Below are positions 63,832 through 64,000 of a DNA stretch of 64,000 nucleotides, piece by piece; the stretch's first letter is position 1, and every line of letters starts with the position of its first letter. Location: assembly GCF_003318165.1 (NCBI RefSeq), contig NZ_QOCB01000040.1, positions 1 to 64,000 on the forward strand, written 5' to 3'. This DNA is from Psychromonas sp. B3M02. Lineage in GTDB: Bacteria > Pseudomonadota > Gammaproteobacteria > Enterobacterales > Psychromonadaceae. The notes beneath the pieces were generated by a model. It saw nothing but the letters and a program-made list of their open reading frames with translations. It did not search any database and was not told where the DNA came from. The position numbers and the translations under genes were made by a program.

Positions 63832-64000
63832 TATATTTCCTTAAATGAGTCAACAATGAACTATTTATTTCATATTAACATAGTATGAAATACATAAATT
63901 TCAATCAATATAACGAAATTACAGCAAGTTAGATACCTTACTTTTTTTAACAATCTCACACTTAATACTTTAAGTGAAATAAAAATTTCAATTTAAGTTG

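Overview
The window is 64 kb of AT-rich chromosome from a marine-type gammaproteobacterium. Housekeeping order and protein similarity (hemN, DUF2489, yihI, engB; murB, birA, tRNA-Thr/Tyr/Gly; SpoT, PrlC, PqiABC, Mrp antiporter) point to the Vibrio/Psychromonas/Moritella neighbourhood, with Psychromonas-like organisms the best guess. No 16S gene or other decisive marker is present, so the genus is inferred.

Region 1 (1-19.6 kb) is core genome: spoT, nfo, anmK, hemN, a DUF2489 protein, yihI, engB, a PAS histidine kinase, prlC, a cobalamin adenosyltransferase, a DUF945 protein, a metallo-hydrolase, msrB, a GNAT enzyme, murB, birA and a tRNA-Thr/Tyr/Gly operon with its own promoter and terminator. 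In E. coli this tRNA run continues into thrT-tufB. Here it stops after tRNA-Gly.

Region 2 (19.6-23.5 kb) is an accessory patch directly downstream of tRNA-Gly. It holds 11-bp-spaced GGTGACC repeats like integrase arm sites, a deleted IS630-type transposase, and a short array of integron-like cassettes with attC-type palindromes but no integrase gene (a CALIN). Cassette contents are an unknown membrane-anchored protein, a HEPN-motif protein, a RelE/antitoxin pair and a decayed higB toxin. A palindromic MITE-like repeat closes the patch, and a second copy lies at 25.9-26.1 kb.

Region 3 (23.5-35.4 kb) has a Gfo/Idh oxidoreductase and an antibiotic-monooxygenase-type protein divergent from a LysR regulator, then aconitase A, then the six-gene mrp Na+/H+ antiporter operon with an A-B fusion.

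Region 4 (35.6-45.0 kb) is an amino-acid or amine catabolic locus: LysR, RidA, DadA-like oxidase, beta-hydroxyacid dehydrogenase, a polar amino-acid ABC transporter, a class III aminotransferase and a MocR regulator.

Region 5 (45.1-47.7 kb) is a zinc-starvation cluster behind a convincing Zur box: DUF1826, a truncated zur joined by a deletion to the 3' end of a dihydroorotase paralogue, and a histidine-rich CobW GTPase. Its regulator gene has been destroyed.

Region 6 (47.8-53.7 kb) carries pqiABC and a chemoreceptor.

Region 7 (53.9-63.8 kb) is the most intriguing metabolic locus. A LuxR regulator precedes one long operon encoding an N-carbamoyl-amino-acid-type hydrolase, a guanidino-group-modifying enzyme, a TIM-barrel isomerase, an Fe(II)/2-oxoglutarate oxygenase, a polar amino-acid ABC importer whose permease and ATPase are fused, a class II aldolase and a 2-hydroxyacid dehydrogenase, with a convergent RpiR regulator. 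The enzyme set suggests uptake of a guanidino compound, deimination to a ureido acid and removal of the carbamoyl group, a pathway I cannot match to a known one.
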